Shown piece by piece: positions 27,673 to 36,013 of a DNA stretch of 64,000 bases (the stretch's first letter is position 1; each line of letters begins with the position of its first letter). The notes beneath the pieces were generated by a model, which was not told the DNA's origin, made no database searches, and saw nothing but the letters and a program-made list of their open reading frames with translations. The translations under genes were made by a program, and so were the position numbers. Source of the DNA: Bacteroidia bacterium (GTDB taxonomy: Bacteria; Bacteroidota; Bacteroidia; Flavobacteriales_E; Vicingaceae); NCBI GenBank assembly GCA_030433355.1, contig JAUIMG010000013.1:22323-86322 (forward strand), in the 5' to 3' direction.

Positions 27673-28486
27673 AATAAAATTTAGTCTTTTAATCGTTTTA
27701 GCGATAAGTTCATTTTTTTATAGTTGTAAAGATGATAATGATGAAGACGGTACTTCTGTATTGTTCTTCTCTGTTCAAGATGATTTAGAACTTGGAAATC
27801 AATTAAAGCAAGAGATTTTTAACAATCCACAAGAATACCCTCTTTTAGATTCTGTTCAGTACAAGTCCGCTTACGACTATATAAGAGGATTAAAGGACGA
27901 GATTTTGAATTCAGGTGAAATTGATTATAAGAATACCTTTGCATGGGAAGTTTATATTATTGAAGACGACAATGTATTGAATGCCTTTGCTGCTCCAGGT
28001 GGTTATATTTATTTCTACACTGGTTTAATCAAGTATTTAGATAAAGAAGATGATTTAATGGGTGTTATGGGCCATGAAATGGCTCATGCAGATTTAAGAC
28101 ATTCGGTAAAGCAAATGCAAAGACAATATGGAATAAGTCTATTGCTTTCTATTGCTTTAGGTAATGAGCCTAGTTCAACCGCTGAAATTTTAGGAGGTTT
28201 AGCTGGAACTTTAGGTATTTTAAAATTCAGCAGAGATGCTGAGACAGAGTCTGATTTAGCTTCGGTTCGTTATTTAGCAAAAACACCACATAGATGCGAT
28301 GGGGCTGCTACTTTCTTTAAAAAGCTTAGTGCAGCAGGAGCGGGTGGAGGACCTGTATTTTTGAGTACACACCCATCCCCTGATAATAGAGTGCAATTAA
28401 TCACCCAAGAAGCTATAAACTTAGCTTGCGATACTACTTACTATAACCCAAGTTCTTACCAGCAATTTGTTAATTCTTTGCCATAA
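27665..28486 (+). CDS. M48-family metalloprotease lipoprotein
   Basis: I start at ATG 27665, inside the end of the ATPase gene (8-base overlap), because MNKIKFSLLIVLAISSFFYS-C is a lipoprotein signal peptide; a longer frame from 27626 would spoil it. The 273-residue product has a zinc site VMGHEMAHADLRHS (HExxH) and a downstream third ligand in DAETESDLASVRYLA. The mature domain is BepA/LoiP-like, which handles misfolded outer-membrane proteins in the periplasm. There is no TPR part. The gene lies between the ATPase and an MsrA gene. Confidence 0.88.
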   Translation: MNKIKFSLLIVLAISSFFYSCKDDNDEDGTSVLFFSVQDDLELGNQLKQEIFNNPQEYPLLDSVQYKSAYDYIRGLKDEILNSGEIDYKNTFAWEVYIIEDDNVLNAFAAPGGYIYFYTGLIKYLDKEDDLMGVMGHEMAHADLRHSVKQMQRQYGISLLLSIALGNEPSSTAEILGGLAGTLGILKFSRDAETESDLASVRYLAKTPHRCDGAATFFKKLSAAGAGGGPVFLSTHPSPDNRVQLITQEAINLACDTTYYNPSSYQQFVNSLP

Positions 28487-28487
28487 A

Positions 28488-29174
28488 ATGAGATATTCCT
28501 TAATAGCGCTTTTTAGTTTATTATTTTTTGCCTGCAATAGCAGTGCGAACGATTCTAAGGAGATTAAGCAGGAGAATGAGTTGGAGCAAAGAGAAGAAAA
28601 TGTGGCTGCCATAATAAATCAAGAAAAAGGACTAGCTACAGCATATTTTGCAAGTGGTTGTTTTTGGTGTGTTGAGGCAATTTACCAAAGTGTAGAAGGC
28701 GTTATTGATGCAGTTTCGGGCTATGCAGGTGGAGAGAAGGAGAATCCTTCCTATGAAGAAGTAAGCAGAGGAGAAACAGATCATGCAGAAGCCGTAAAAG
28801 TAATTTATGATCCTAAAAAGGTAGATTTTAAAACCTTAGTAGTTGTATTTTTTGGTTCTCATGACCCTACTACACTCAATAGACAAGGTCCAGATAGAGG
28901 AACTCAATACAGATCAATTGCATTCTACAGTAATGAAGAGGAAAAGGCAATTATTGAAGAGTATATAAATAAATTAGAAAAAGAAAATACCTTCTCTTCT
29001 TCTATAGTTTCTGAAGTAAAGCAAATAAGAACGTTTTACGATGCAGAAGATTACCATCAAGAGTATGAAAGCAATCATCCTGAAAATCCTTACGTTCAAT
29101 CCGTATCTATTCCTAGATTAAGAGCTTTTCAAGCTAAATTTCCTGAGCTTTTAAAAGAATCTGAAAAGCACTAA
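28488..29174 (+). CDS. msrA: Peptide-methionine (S)-S-oxide reductase MsrA, lipoprotein form
   Basis: From ATG 28488 the protein is 228 residues with a lipobox signal (LFFAC at about 14-18). The MsrA core starts AYFASGCFWCVEAIYQSVEG, where the first Cys of GCFWC is the nucleophile, and continues SGYAGGEKENPSYEEVSRGE, HDPTTLNRQGPDRGTQYRS and DYHQEYE. No second, resolving Cys is visible near the end. It reduces the S-form of methionine sulfoxide in proteins, here on the periplasmic side of the cell. It starts 1 base after the protease stop, so it is part of the same operon. Confidence 0.92.
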   Translation: MRYSLIALFSLLFFACNSSANDSKEIKQENELEQREENVAAIINQEKGLATAYFASGCFWCVEAIYQSVEGVIDAVSGYAGGEKENPSYEEVSRGETDHAEAVKVIYDPKKVDFKTLVVVFFGSHDPTTLNRQGPDRGTQYRSIAFYSNEEEKAIIEEYINKLEKENTFSSSIVSEVKQIRTFYDAEDYHQEYESNHPENPYVQSVSIPRLRAFQAKFPELLKESEKH

Positions 29175-29698
29175 GACTTTTTCAAAGACTTTAATATTCT
29201 TTTTCCTCTGCTTTGGATACCCGCATCCTTATTTAAAAGCAATATATTTTCTAACGATAAGATTAATTCCGTTTTTAATTCCGGATAAATGGATGTTAAA
29301 TTATAAAGGATTTGCATACAGAATGCTCTAACTGCAATAGCTTCTTTTGGAGAAACCATTAACGCTAAAGTCTTGTTAAATAGATTTGAGTGATACTTTT
29401 CTGGAATCTCCATACTTTGAAGTATGCGTGCTATGTTTCTCTTCACTGCAACTTCATACTCTTCCTCCTGAATGAAATAGCTAATAATTCGCTCCTTTAA
29501 ACGAATGGTAAAAAGGGTAGGTGATTGGTCGTAAATGTAGCTTATAACCATACCTGATCTTTGAGATATTACTTCTCTTTTAGACAACAGTAGGTTTACT
29601 AAATGATTGAGTTCGTTGGGGTTTTCTAAAATATAATTACCAATTCTAGAGCTATTGGCTTTAGAATGTTCTTTTCGTAATTCTAATTCAATATTCAT
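29171..29698 (-). CDS. Helical-repeat (HEAT-like) hypothetical protein
   Basis: The 175-residue product is all helical with no membrane segment. Segments such as HLVNLLLSKREVISQRSGMV, KRNIARILQSMEI and VRAFCMQILYNLTSIYPEL look like paired HEAT-type helices, with a basic end (RGKRILKSLKKS). I do not recognise the family. Its start overlaps the end of the TPR glycosyltransferase gene by 4 bases (ATGA), so the two are coupled. It converges on msrA with a 4-base overlap of the stops. Confidence 0.7.
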   Translation of the reverse strand: MNIELELRKEHSKANSSRIGNYILENPNELNHLVNLLLSKREVISQRSGMVISYIYDQSPTLFTIRLKERIISYFIQEEEYEVAVKRNIARILQSMEIPEKYHSNLFNKTLALMVSPKEAIAVRAFCMQILYNLTSIYPELKTELILSLENILLLNKDAGIQSRGKRILKSLKKS

Positions 29699-31524
29699 TT
29701 TTGCCTTCTTAATTCTTGCGCTTTTCTAAAATAAATATTGGCTTGCTGTTGGTTACCCATGTTTTGATAGGTAAGACCTGTCATTTGATAATAACTAGAC
29801 TCATTTGGTCTAATAGCAATTGCTCGCTTAAAATAAGTGATTGCGGAATTATATTCTCCCAAGGTACCAAGAGTAGAAGCATAGTTAGCTAGAGCATCAA
29901 CGAAATTAGGGTTTGCTTTAATTGCTCGTGCGTAAGCATCTTTTGCTTTCTGATATTGTTGAGTCTGAAAATACACACTACCTAAATTGGAGAGCGTAGT
30001 GGCATTCATAGGGTTTAATTGAATGGATTTCTCATAATCCTTAACCGCTAACTCTAAATTGTTTAAACGATAGTAAGCAATCCCTCTTTGGCCATAAGCA
30101 TTGGAATAGGTAGGTAGTATCTCAATGGATTTGGTGAAAGCTTGAATTGATTCTTTTATTAAAGCATTCTTTACATCAATATTTTTCTCATTTAAAGCTT
30201 TCTCTTTCATTAAGCCTAAGCCATGATAATAATGACATCTAGCTGATTGATCACAGTTTTTTACATCAGTTGTATATAAGGTGTAGTTATCTTTCCAAGC
30301 TCTATTTCTTGAGATAGTTTGATAGGAGTATCCAAGAAATAGGATTAGAATAATTAAGCTTAGAAGTTTTGATGTTTTAAAATCAATTTTCTCAAAATCA
30401 ATATGAAAAAGTTTGTATAAAAGATAAGCTATGGCAATCGAAAAACCTAAAGAAGGAATGAAAAGTAATCTTTCACCAAAAGAAGTTCCAATGGTATATA
30501 GTAGGTTAGAATATAAGAATAAATTAATGAGATAGAAGAGAATAGCAAAGCTCAAGATCTTATGAGTATTTCTAAGTTTGAATATTAGAAAAATAAGCAA
30601 TGAGTAGGTAAGAAAAGAAACGATAACCTTCCAATCTTGAAAATTACTCAATGTAATTTGTTGTAAAGAGTAATCATTCATTAGTGGATAGGGTACTATA
30701 AGTTTCCATAAGTATAATCCAAGAATTTTTATAGCAGTAGCTAATCTAACCGCTTCGTTTGGCGCTGCCATTAAGAGATTATCAATCTTAGCAATTGTTT
30801 TATTACCACTCATGCTTCCTAAAACACTTATTCTGCTAAGCATATAGATGAGGAAAGGAATTAAATAGGGTAAAGTCTTAATTATTGCACTTTTGTAATT
30901 GCTTGATCTGAAGAATATCAAAGAAATGGGAATCACTGCAATAAATGTTATCGTATTCTCTTTAGAGAAAAATGCAAAGGTGAAGAAGATTAAACTTAGA
31001 TATAAATTTTTTACATTACCGGTATCTATATTTCTTAACAAGTAAATCATACTCGTTAGAATGAAAATAAAAGCCAATAACTCATCTGCACTTTTAATAT
31101 TAGCAACCACTTCTGTATGAATAGGGTGTAGGCTAAAAAGTAGGCTGCTTAAAAAAGCTATGCCTAAATATTTCTTACCAAATAGCTTTAAAAGAAAATA
31201 GAAGAGTAGAACAATAGAAAGAGCATACAACATCACGTTGATCCAGTGAGCAAAGGCAGGAGTATCTGGTGCTAATTCCCACTGGACAGCAAATAATATT
31301 AAAGGTAAAGGGCGGTATAGATTTGCTGAAGTAAAACCATAACCATATCTATAGTGTGTTTTTAGAATAGTTTCTATACCATCCAATCCTTTCTGGACAA
31401 CAAAATTTTCCTTAATCACCGAAAAGTCATCTAAAACATAACCATGATTTAGCGTATTCGAATAGATTAAAAATGCAACTATGGCTAAAAAAAGACTTGC
31501 TTTTCTTTCTATGGTCTTAATCAT
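29695..31524 (-). CDS. TMTC-like membrane glycosyltransferase with C-terminal TPRs
   Basis: The 609-residue protein has about 11 membrane helices in residues 10-415 in a GT-C layout, with an acidic first loop (YVLDDFSVIKEN, the Asp-Asp pair being the usual catalytic site), an LYRPLPLILFAVQW block and LSSLLFSLHPIHTEVVANIK. From about 430 it has four or more TPRs (QRGIAYYRLNNLELAVKDYE, LGSVYFQTQQYQKAKDAYAR, MTGLTYQNMGNQQQA). That order is the one of eukaryotic TMTC and of bacterial O-mannosyltransferase-like proteins, suggesting transfer from a lipid-linked sugar to secreted proteins. The donor and targets are unknown. Followed by a coupled helical-repeat gene. Confidence 0.75.
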   Translation of the reverse strand: MIKTIERKASLFLAIVAFLIYSNTLNHGYVLDDFSVIKENFVVQKGLDGIETILKTHYRYGYGFTSANLYRPLPLILFAVQWELAPDTPAFAHWINVMLYALSIVLLFYFLLKLFGKKYLGIAFLSSLLFSLHPIHTEVVANIKSADELLAFIFILTSMIYLLRNIDTGNVKNLYLSLIFFTFAFFSKENTITFIAVIPISLIFFRSSNYKSAIIKTLPYLIPFLIYMLSRISVLGSMSGNKTIAKIDNLLMAAPNEAVRLATAIKILGLYLWKLIVPYPLMNDYSLQQITLSNFQDWKVIVSFLTYSLLIFLIFKLRNTHKILSFAILFYLINLFLYSNLLYTIGTSFGERLLFIPSLGFSIAIAYLLYKLFHIDFEKIDFKTSKLLSLIILILFLGYSYQTISRNRAWKDNYTLYTTDVKNCDQSARCHYYHGLGLMKEKALNEKNIDVKNALIKESIQAFTKSIEILPTYSNAYGQRGIAYYRLNNLELAVKDYEKSIQLNPMNATTLSNLGSVYFQTQQYQKAKDAYARAIKANPNFVDALANYASTLGTLGEYNSAITYFKRAIAIRPNESSYYQMTGLTYQNMGNQQQANIYFRKAQELRRQK

Positions 31525-31579
31525 AACTACAATAATAATACATTAAATTAATAACAATGAACTGTTAGTCAAAGCATAG

Positions 31580-31602
31580 GAGCTCAAATTTAACTTGAGC
31601 TC
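31580..31602. promoter_or_regulatory. Perfect 8-bp inverted repeat upstream of the desaturase
   Basis: GAGCTCAA, a 7-base spacer and TTGAGCTC form a perfect dyad ending 9 bases before the -7 box at 31612. No gene points into it, so it is not a terminator. Its spacing puts it over the -33 region, where a dimeric repressor could act. Confidence 0.5.
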
Positions 31603-31611
31603 ATTTATTCG

Positions 31612-31619
31612 TAACTTTG
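31612..31619 (+). promoter_or_regulatory. -7 promoter box (TAACTTTG) for the desaturase gene
   Basis: Exact TAnnTTTG match 17 bases before the ATG at 31637, directly downstream of an inverted repeat. Confidence 0.5.
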
Positions 31620-31636
31620 TATCATAATTTTTTTAC

Positions 31637-32722
31637 ATGAGCACAATAACACCAATTCGATTTACCAACCCAAACCAAACCGAATTTGTAAAGACCCTTC
31701 GTAAACGCGTCGATAACTATTTCAAAGAAAACAACTTAAAGAAAACTGGAGGGCTTGCTATAAAAATTAAAGCAATATTTATGCTTTGTTTATATACAGT
31801 TCCTTATTTCCTCTTATTATTTGGAATTATTGAAAGCACATTTGTTCAATGGATTATGTGCGTACTTATGGGATTAGGAATGGCAGGTGTAGGGTTTTCT
31901 GTAATGCATGATGCAAACCATGGTAGTTTTTCTGGTAAAAAGTGGCTAAATAAATTTGCTGGGTTTTCTATTAACTTTTTAGGAGGAAATGTAAATAATT
32001 GGAAAATTCAGCATAATGTTTTGCACCACTCCTACACAAATATTGAAGGTTATGATGAGGATATAGCTCCTGCAGGGATTCTAAGATTTTCTCCTCATTC
32101 TAAAAAGATGAAAGTCCATAAATTTCAATTTTTATATGCTTGGTTTTTCTATTGTCTAATGACCTTGTCTTGGACTGTTAACAAAGACTTTGAAGACATT
32201 TTTAGATTTAATAAAAATGGTCTGTTAAAGCAAATGAAGACTTCTTTTAAAAAGGAAATGTGGTTAATAGTTATAACTAGATTATTTTACTATTTCTACA
32301 TGCTAGTAGTTCCTTATTTGTTAATGGATATTACCATTTTACAGTTGTTAGTTGGCTTTTTAACAGTGCACTTTGTAGCAGGTTTTGTTTTAGCATCTAT
32401 TTTTCAATTAGCACATGTTATGGAAGAAACTGAGTTTCCAACTCCTGAAGAAGGGAAAGTTGAAAATCAGTGGGCCGTTCATCAATTAAAGACAACATTA
32501 AATTTTGCAAACAGAAATAGAGTATTAACATGGTTTGTTGGAGGATTAAATTTCCAAGTAGAACATCACTTGTTTCCAAATATAAGTCACGTTCACTACA
32601 GAAATATAGCTCCTATAGTGAAGAAAACAGCGAAAGAATTTAATTTACCTTATTTATCTGAAGAATCTTTTTTTAGAGCATTAGGTTCACACGCTAAAAT
32701 GCTTTATCAATTAGGGAGATAA
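31637..32722 (+). CDS. Membrane fatty acid desaturase (front-end, acyl-lipid/acyl-CoA type)
   Basis: The 361-residue protein has the three histidine boxes of diiron desaturases: HDANHG at 91-96, HNVLHHSYTN at 126-135 and QVEHHLFPN near 310, plus four or more membrane helices. The third box with Gln-Val-Glu-His-His is the form of delta-6/delta-5 front-end enzymes. No cytochrome b5 domain is attached, so electrons come from a separate ferredoxin or similar donor. It probably introduces double bases into membrane fatty acids for cold or fluidity control. It is a single-gene unit behind a promoter overlapped by a palindrome. Confidence 0.9.
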   Translation: MSTITPIRFTNPNQTEFVKTLRKRVDNYFKENNLKKTGGLAIKIKAIFMLCLYTVPYFLLLFGIIESTFVQWIMCVLMGLGMAGVGFSVMHDANHGSFSGKKWLNKFAGFSINFLGGNVNNWKIQHNVLHHSYTNIEGYDEDIAPAGILRFSPHSKKMKVHKFQFLYAWFFYCLMTLSWTVNKDFEDIFRFNKNGLLKQMKTSFKKEMWLIVITRLFYYFYMLVVPYLLMDITILQLLVGFLTVHFVAGFVLASIFQLAHVMEETEFPTPEEGKVENQWAVHQLKTTLNFANRNRVLTWFVGGLNFQVEHHLFPNISHVHYRNIAPIVKKTAKEFNLPYLSEESFFRALGSHAKMLYQLGR

Positions 32723-32729
32723 GAGAAGT

Positions 32730-35021
32730 TTATTTTTCTAGGTCAATTTTTAAAACATGAATGTTAGGCTGTGAATTACTCACAACTGTTAGTTCTATGC
32801 TTACTTTGTCCTTTAAGCTCTGAGTATTAATTCGGATTACTATTTTACCTTTCATATTCTTTTTTATAAGCTTAGGATACTTTATGTCAAGGCAGTCGCA
32901 GTTGTCAATAATATTATAGATTTCTAAATCAGCTCCGCCCGTATTTGTGATCAAAAAGAAGCGCTCTACTATTAACTCATTTACTTTTCCTAGACTATAA
33001 GAAGTAGAGTTGAATTCTATTTTAGGTGCCAAATAGGATGTTTGACTATCAAAATTCTTCATGTTGCCATCTATTTCTTCAATAGCAATCATCTCTATTT
33101 TTCTTTGTTCAGCAGCTGCTTTGCTATAGATGGCACTTGCAGGATCATCTTCGTCTAAGTAAATAGTAGAAGCAAACTCTCCGTATGGAAGTTTTTGGAT
33201 GATTAGTTTACCGCCATTATTAGCAGAACCATTTAAATAGGGTCTAAGTGCTCCATTCTCATAAGCAGCAAAATAATTGATTAAACTTTGAATTCTTCTT
33301 AGTGTAAGATTTAAGTTATAGTCTGCAGAAAATAATGAACTGGCAAAACCTTTAATTGTAAGCTGAATTTTTGCTCCTTTATCTAGCTCTTGTTTTAACA
33401 AAGGGGTGAAAAATTCTAAATCTTCAATTCCTGTAATAATATCTTCCTCAAAAAACTTTTTTATTTTATCTAATTCTACTTCATCTTGGGCATATTTACT
33501 AGAGTTTTTAATGGCATTTACATATTCATTTTCTAATTCAAGATAATCTTGTACTAATGCTTTATAGTTTTCTTTGGTAGTTGTGTCTCTAGAATTTGGA
33601 TCTGGACTATCATTATGAAAATATAAGTTTAGGGGTAGATATTTATTTAAACTAACAACATTCTCTATGATAGGAAAAGATTCAAACTCCTCTTTAGTTT
33701 CTATTTCTTCTATTTCTTCTATTTCATAATTGAATATATATAAGTCATTACAACAACTGTTAAAGCCTCCAATATTGTCCTCAATTTTATTTGAGGAAAT
33801 AAGGGCTTTATTGTTTTTTGCAAAGAAGTAATAATCGTCTTGAGAAGAATTTAGCTTATTACCAAGATTCTTAATCGTTTTTATATTCTTAATGTCACCT
33901 ATTGCTTGAAAGTTGTCGTATCCACCAAAGCCATTGTGCCAATCAGAGCTGAAAAATAATGTCTTACTTTCTTTATGATAAAATGGAGTTATTTCATTTC
34001 CCTCAGTATTTATTACGTTTCCTAAGTTTAATGCTTCATCAAAACCAAAATCTTCTTTCTTGGCTAACCAAAGGTCATACCCTCCAAAGCCTCTTTCTCT
34101 ATTTGAAACAAAAAGCAGGTATTTTTCTTTTTCTAATTCAATGAGTTGTGCTTGTGTATTATTAGAAGAAGGGTCGTTTATATTTCTATTTAAGGCTTTT
34201 GCATTTTTTACTTCTATTTTTTTAGCATCGTAGTCTCCTGACCAAATTTGACAAATGTTGTTTGTATCGCAAATGCTGAAATAAGCTGTTTTGGATTTCT
34301 CGTCTAAATAAAAGTTTGCCCAATTTTTATTTATCAAATCCAACTTAGAATTAGAACTTATTCTTAGCTCTTTTGCCTTAGAGCCTTTTACAAGTTCTTG
34401 GTGTAATATTCTACTTAAATAATGCTTGTCCCTCATGCTGCCGTCTTGTTCAATGCTATCTGCTCTTAAACTTGTGTAGAAAATTGTGTTATGATAGATG
34501 CTTGCACCAAATTCTGAACTTGAAGAATTTATTTCTGCTCCTAAGTTTTGAATGTCGATTTCTTCTGAGTCGGACTGTTTCATTGCCCAAGTATTTGAGT
34601 TTTTACTTTGGTCAATTCTTTTATACCAATAACTCTTCCTATCAGATCGATAGGGGATGATAGCTTTGTTGTAATATCTTCTTGCTTTTCTGTAGTCTCC
34701 TGAAGTTCGATAGGCTTCCGCTAGTCTGTAATAAACATCAGGAAACTCAGCTCCTCTATCAATTAAGCTGCTTTTTAAAAAATAACGAGCAGCTTTCTCG
34801 TTTTGATTTAGTTCAGAAAGGCTTAATGCATATTTATAAAGTACTTCTGCATTGGAAGAATCAACATTTAGTGCCTTTTCATAATAATAATTGGCTCCTA
34901 AAAAATCTTTCTGTTCGTAATATTTATCTCCAAACTCAACAATCTGGGGTGTACCTTGAGAAAAGATATCCAAGTTGAAGACTAGAAATGAAATAACAAG
35001 TATTATAGAAATTTTGGACAC
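32730..35021 (-). CDS. TPR / PD40 / OmpA-like / DUF1573 multidomain envelope protein
   Basis: The 763-residue product has a signal peptide (about 1-21, LDIFSQG), TPRs (about 25-130: YEKALNVDSSNAEVLYKYAL, YRLAEAYRTSGDYRKARRYY), WD40-like beta-propeller repeats of the PD40 type (LLFVSNRERGFGGYDLWLAK and LFFSSDWHNGFGGYDNFQA), then a degenerate OmpA-like segment (KIQLTIKGFASSLFSADYNL with a following RRIQSLINYF) and a C-terminal DUF1573 Ig-like domain (FLITNTGGADLEIYNI, CDCLDIKYP). The first four modules resemble PorE-like proteins that tie the type IX system to peptidoglycan; the added DUF1573 is unusual. It overlaps the PorP/SprF gene by 19 bases. Confidence 0.8.
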   Translation of the reverse strand: MSKISIILVISFLVFNLDIFSQGTPQIVEFGDKYYEQKDFLGANYYYEKALNVDSSNAEVLYKYALSLSELNQNEKAARYFLKSSLIDRGAEFPDVYYRLAEAYRTSGDYRKARRYYNKAIIPYRSDRKSYWYKRIDQSKNSNTWAMKQSDSEEIDIQNLGAEINSSSSEFGASIYHNTIFYTSLRADSIEQDGSMRDKHYLSRILHQELVKGSKAKELRISSNSKLDLINKNWANFYLDEKSKTAYFSICDTNNICQIWSGDYDAKKIEVKNAKALNRNINDPSSNNTQAQLIELEKEKYLLFVSNRERGFGGYDLWLAKKEDFGFDEALNLGNVINTEGNEITPFYHKESKTLFFSSDWHNGFGGYDNFQAIGDIKNIKTIKNLGNKLNSSQDDYYFFAKNNKALISSNKIEDNIGGFNSCCNDLYIFNYEIEEIEEIETKEEFESFPIIENVVSLNKYLPLNLYFHNDSPDPNSRDTTTKENYKALVQDYLELENEYVNAIKNSSKYAQDEVELDKIKKFFEEDIITGIEDLEFFTPLLKQELDKGAKIQLTIKGFASSLFSADYNLNLTLRRIQSLINYFAAYENGALRPYLNGSANNGGKLIIQKLPYGEFASTIYLDEDDPASAIYSKAAAEQRKIEMIAIEEIDGNMKNFDSQTSYLAPKIEFNSTSYSLGKVNELIVERFFLITNTGGADLEIYNIIDNCDCLDIKYPKLIKKNMKGKIVIRINTQSLKDKVSIELTVVSNSQPNIHVLKIDLEK

Positions 35022-36013
35022 CTAGGATATTTTTTATAAATGGTTTTAAAACGCGAGAGAATATAGGTAACAGACAACTCAATGCCACCTCTATTGTTAG
35101 TTGCTCTATCTAAGTTTGAGGTATTGATGTCATAACTTAAACCTACATTCCATTGATTATAATCCATTCCCACTGCCGCTATTATAGCATCTGCATTTCT
35201 ATACCAAAGTCCAAGATAGAAATTGCGCTTGTAGTAGTCATTTTGTTTTAATTTATATCTAACATTAGATCCGAAGATAGTTTCTTGAAATTCTCCTTGT
35301 TTTGCATAGTATATCGAAGGAAGGACATATATTTTATCACTAAGTGAAATATCTCCTTTAAGAAATAAATTAAACCTTTTGTCTAATGGAATAGTAGAGG
35401 AAAGAAAACTCTGATTTGCACTATTTAAATTAAAGTAACTAAACCCTATTTCATAACTATTTAAGTTCTCTAGGTATTCAAAAGCTACTCCTACACCCAA
35501 ATTGAAATGGTTATAACTATCGTTATTAAAGGCTTCTCCGGAATTGGTGTTAGGATTAAATAAGCCATTTTGGTACTGCTGGTCAAAACTAAATTGATTG
35601 AAGTCTATACTTCTACTATTTAGGCCAAATTGAGTGCCAATTTTAACATTTAGAGAAGAGTCTTGAATGATTTTATAACTATATCCAATATTAGCGTAAA
35701 AGAAATTAGATTGAAGATTTCCAACTCCTGCTTGGTCATTTAGAAAGTTAATACCTAGATGCAAATTCTTCAATTTGGTAAAAGGATTTCTTATTTCTCC
35801 TGAAAATGCAAAGGTTGTAAATGGCTCACTAATGGAAGACCATTGATTTCTGTAGTTGCCATTCACCCTATAGCTGCCATTAAAACTACCCGTTAAAGCT
35901 GGGTTAAGATTTAAATAAGATTTATCAAACTGAGAAAAATGAAAATCTTGTCCCCTTAGTCCTAAACAACTAAAAGCAGCAAGAAAAAGTGATATAGTAT
36001 AACGTTTTATCAC
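35003..36013 (-). CDS. PorP/SprF-family type IX secretion outer-membrane protein
   Basis: The 336-residue protein begins with a signal peptide ending LRGQDFHFSQFDKSYLNLNP, the canonical PorP/SprF N-terminus, and continues as a beta-barrel with YRVNGNYRNQWSSISEPFTTFAFS and a final GGIELSVTYIL strand. Proteins of this family partner with a specific type IX cargo, usually encoded next door, as SprF does for SprB. Here the neighbour upstream carries the gliding-motility C-terminal domain. Its ATG overlaps the stop of that gene by 4 bases and its end overlaps the TPR/PD40/DUF1573 gene by 19. Confidence 0.9.
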   Translation of the reverse strand: MIKRYTISLFLAAFSCLGLRGQDFHFSQFDKSYLNLNPALTGSFNGSYRVNGNYRNQWSSISEPFTTFAFSGEIRNPFTKLKNLHLGINFLNDQAGVGNLQSNFFYANIGYSYKIIQDSSLNVKIGTQFGLNSRSIDFNQFSFDQQYQNGLFNPNTNSGEAFNNDSYNHFNLGVGVAFEYLENLNSYEIGFSYFNLNSANQSFLSSTIPLDKRFNLFLKGDISLSDKIYVLPSIYYAKQGEFQETIFGSNVRYKLKQNDYYKRNFYLGLWYRNADAIIAAVGMDYNQWNVGLSYDINTSNLDRATNNRGGIELSVTYILSRFKTIYKKYPRCPKFL

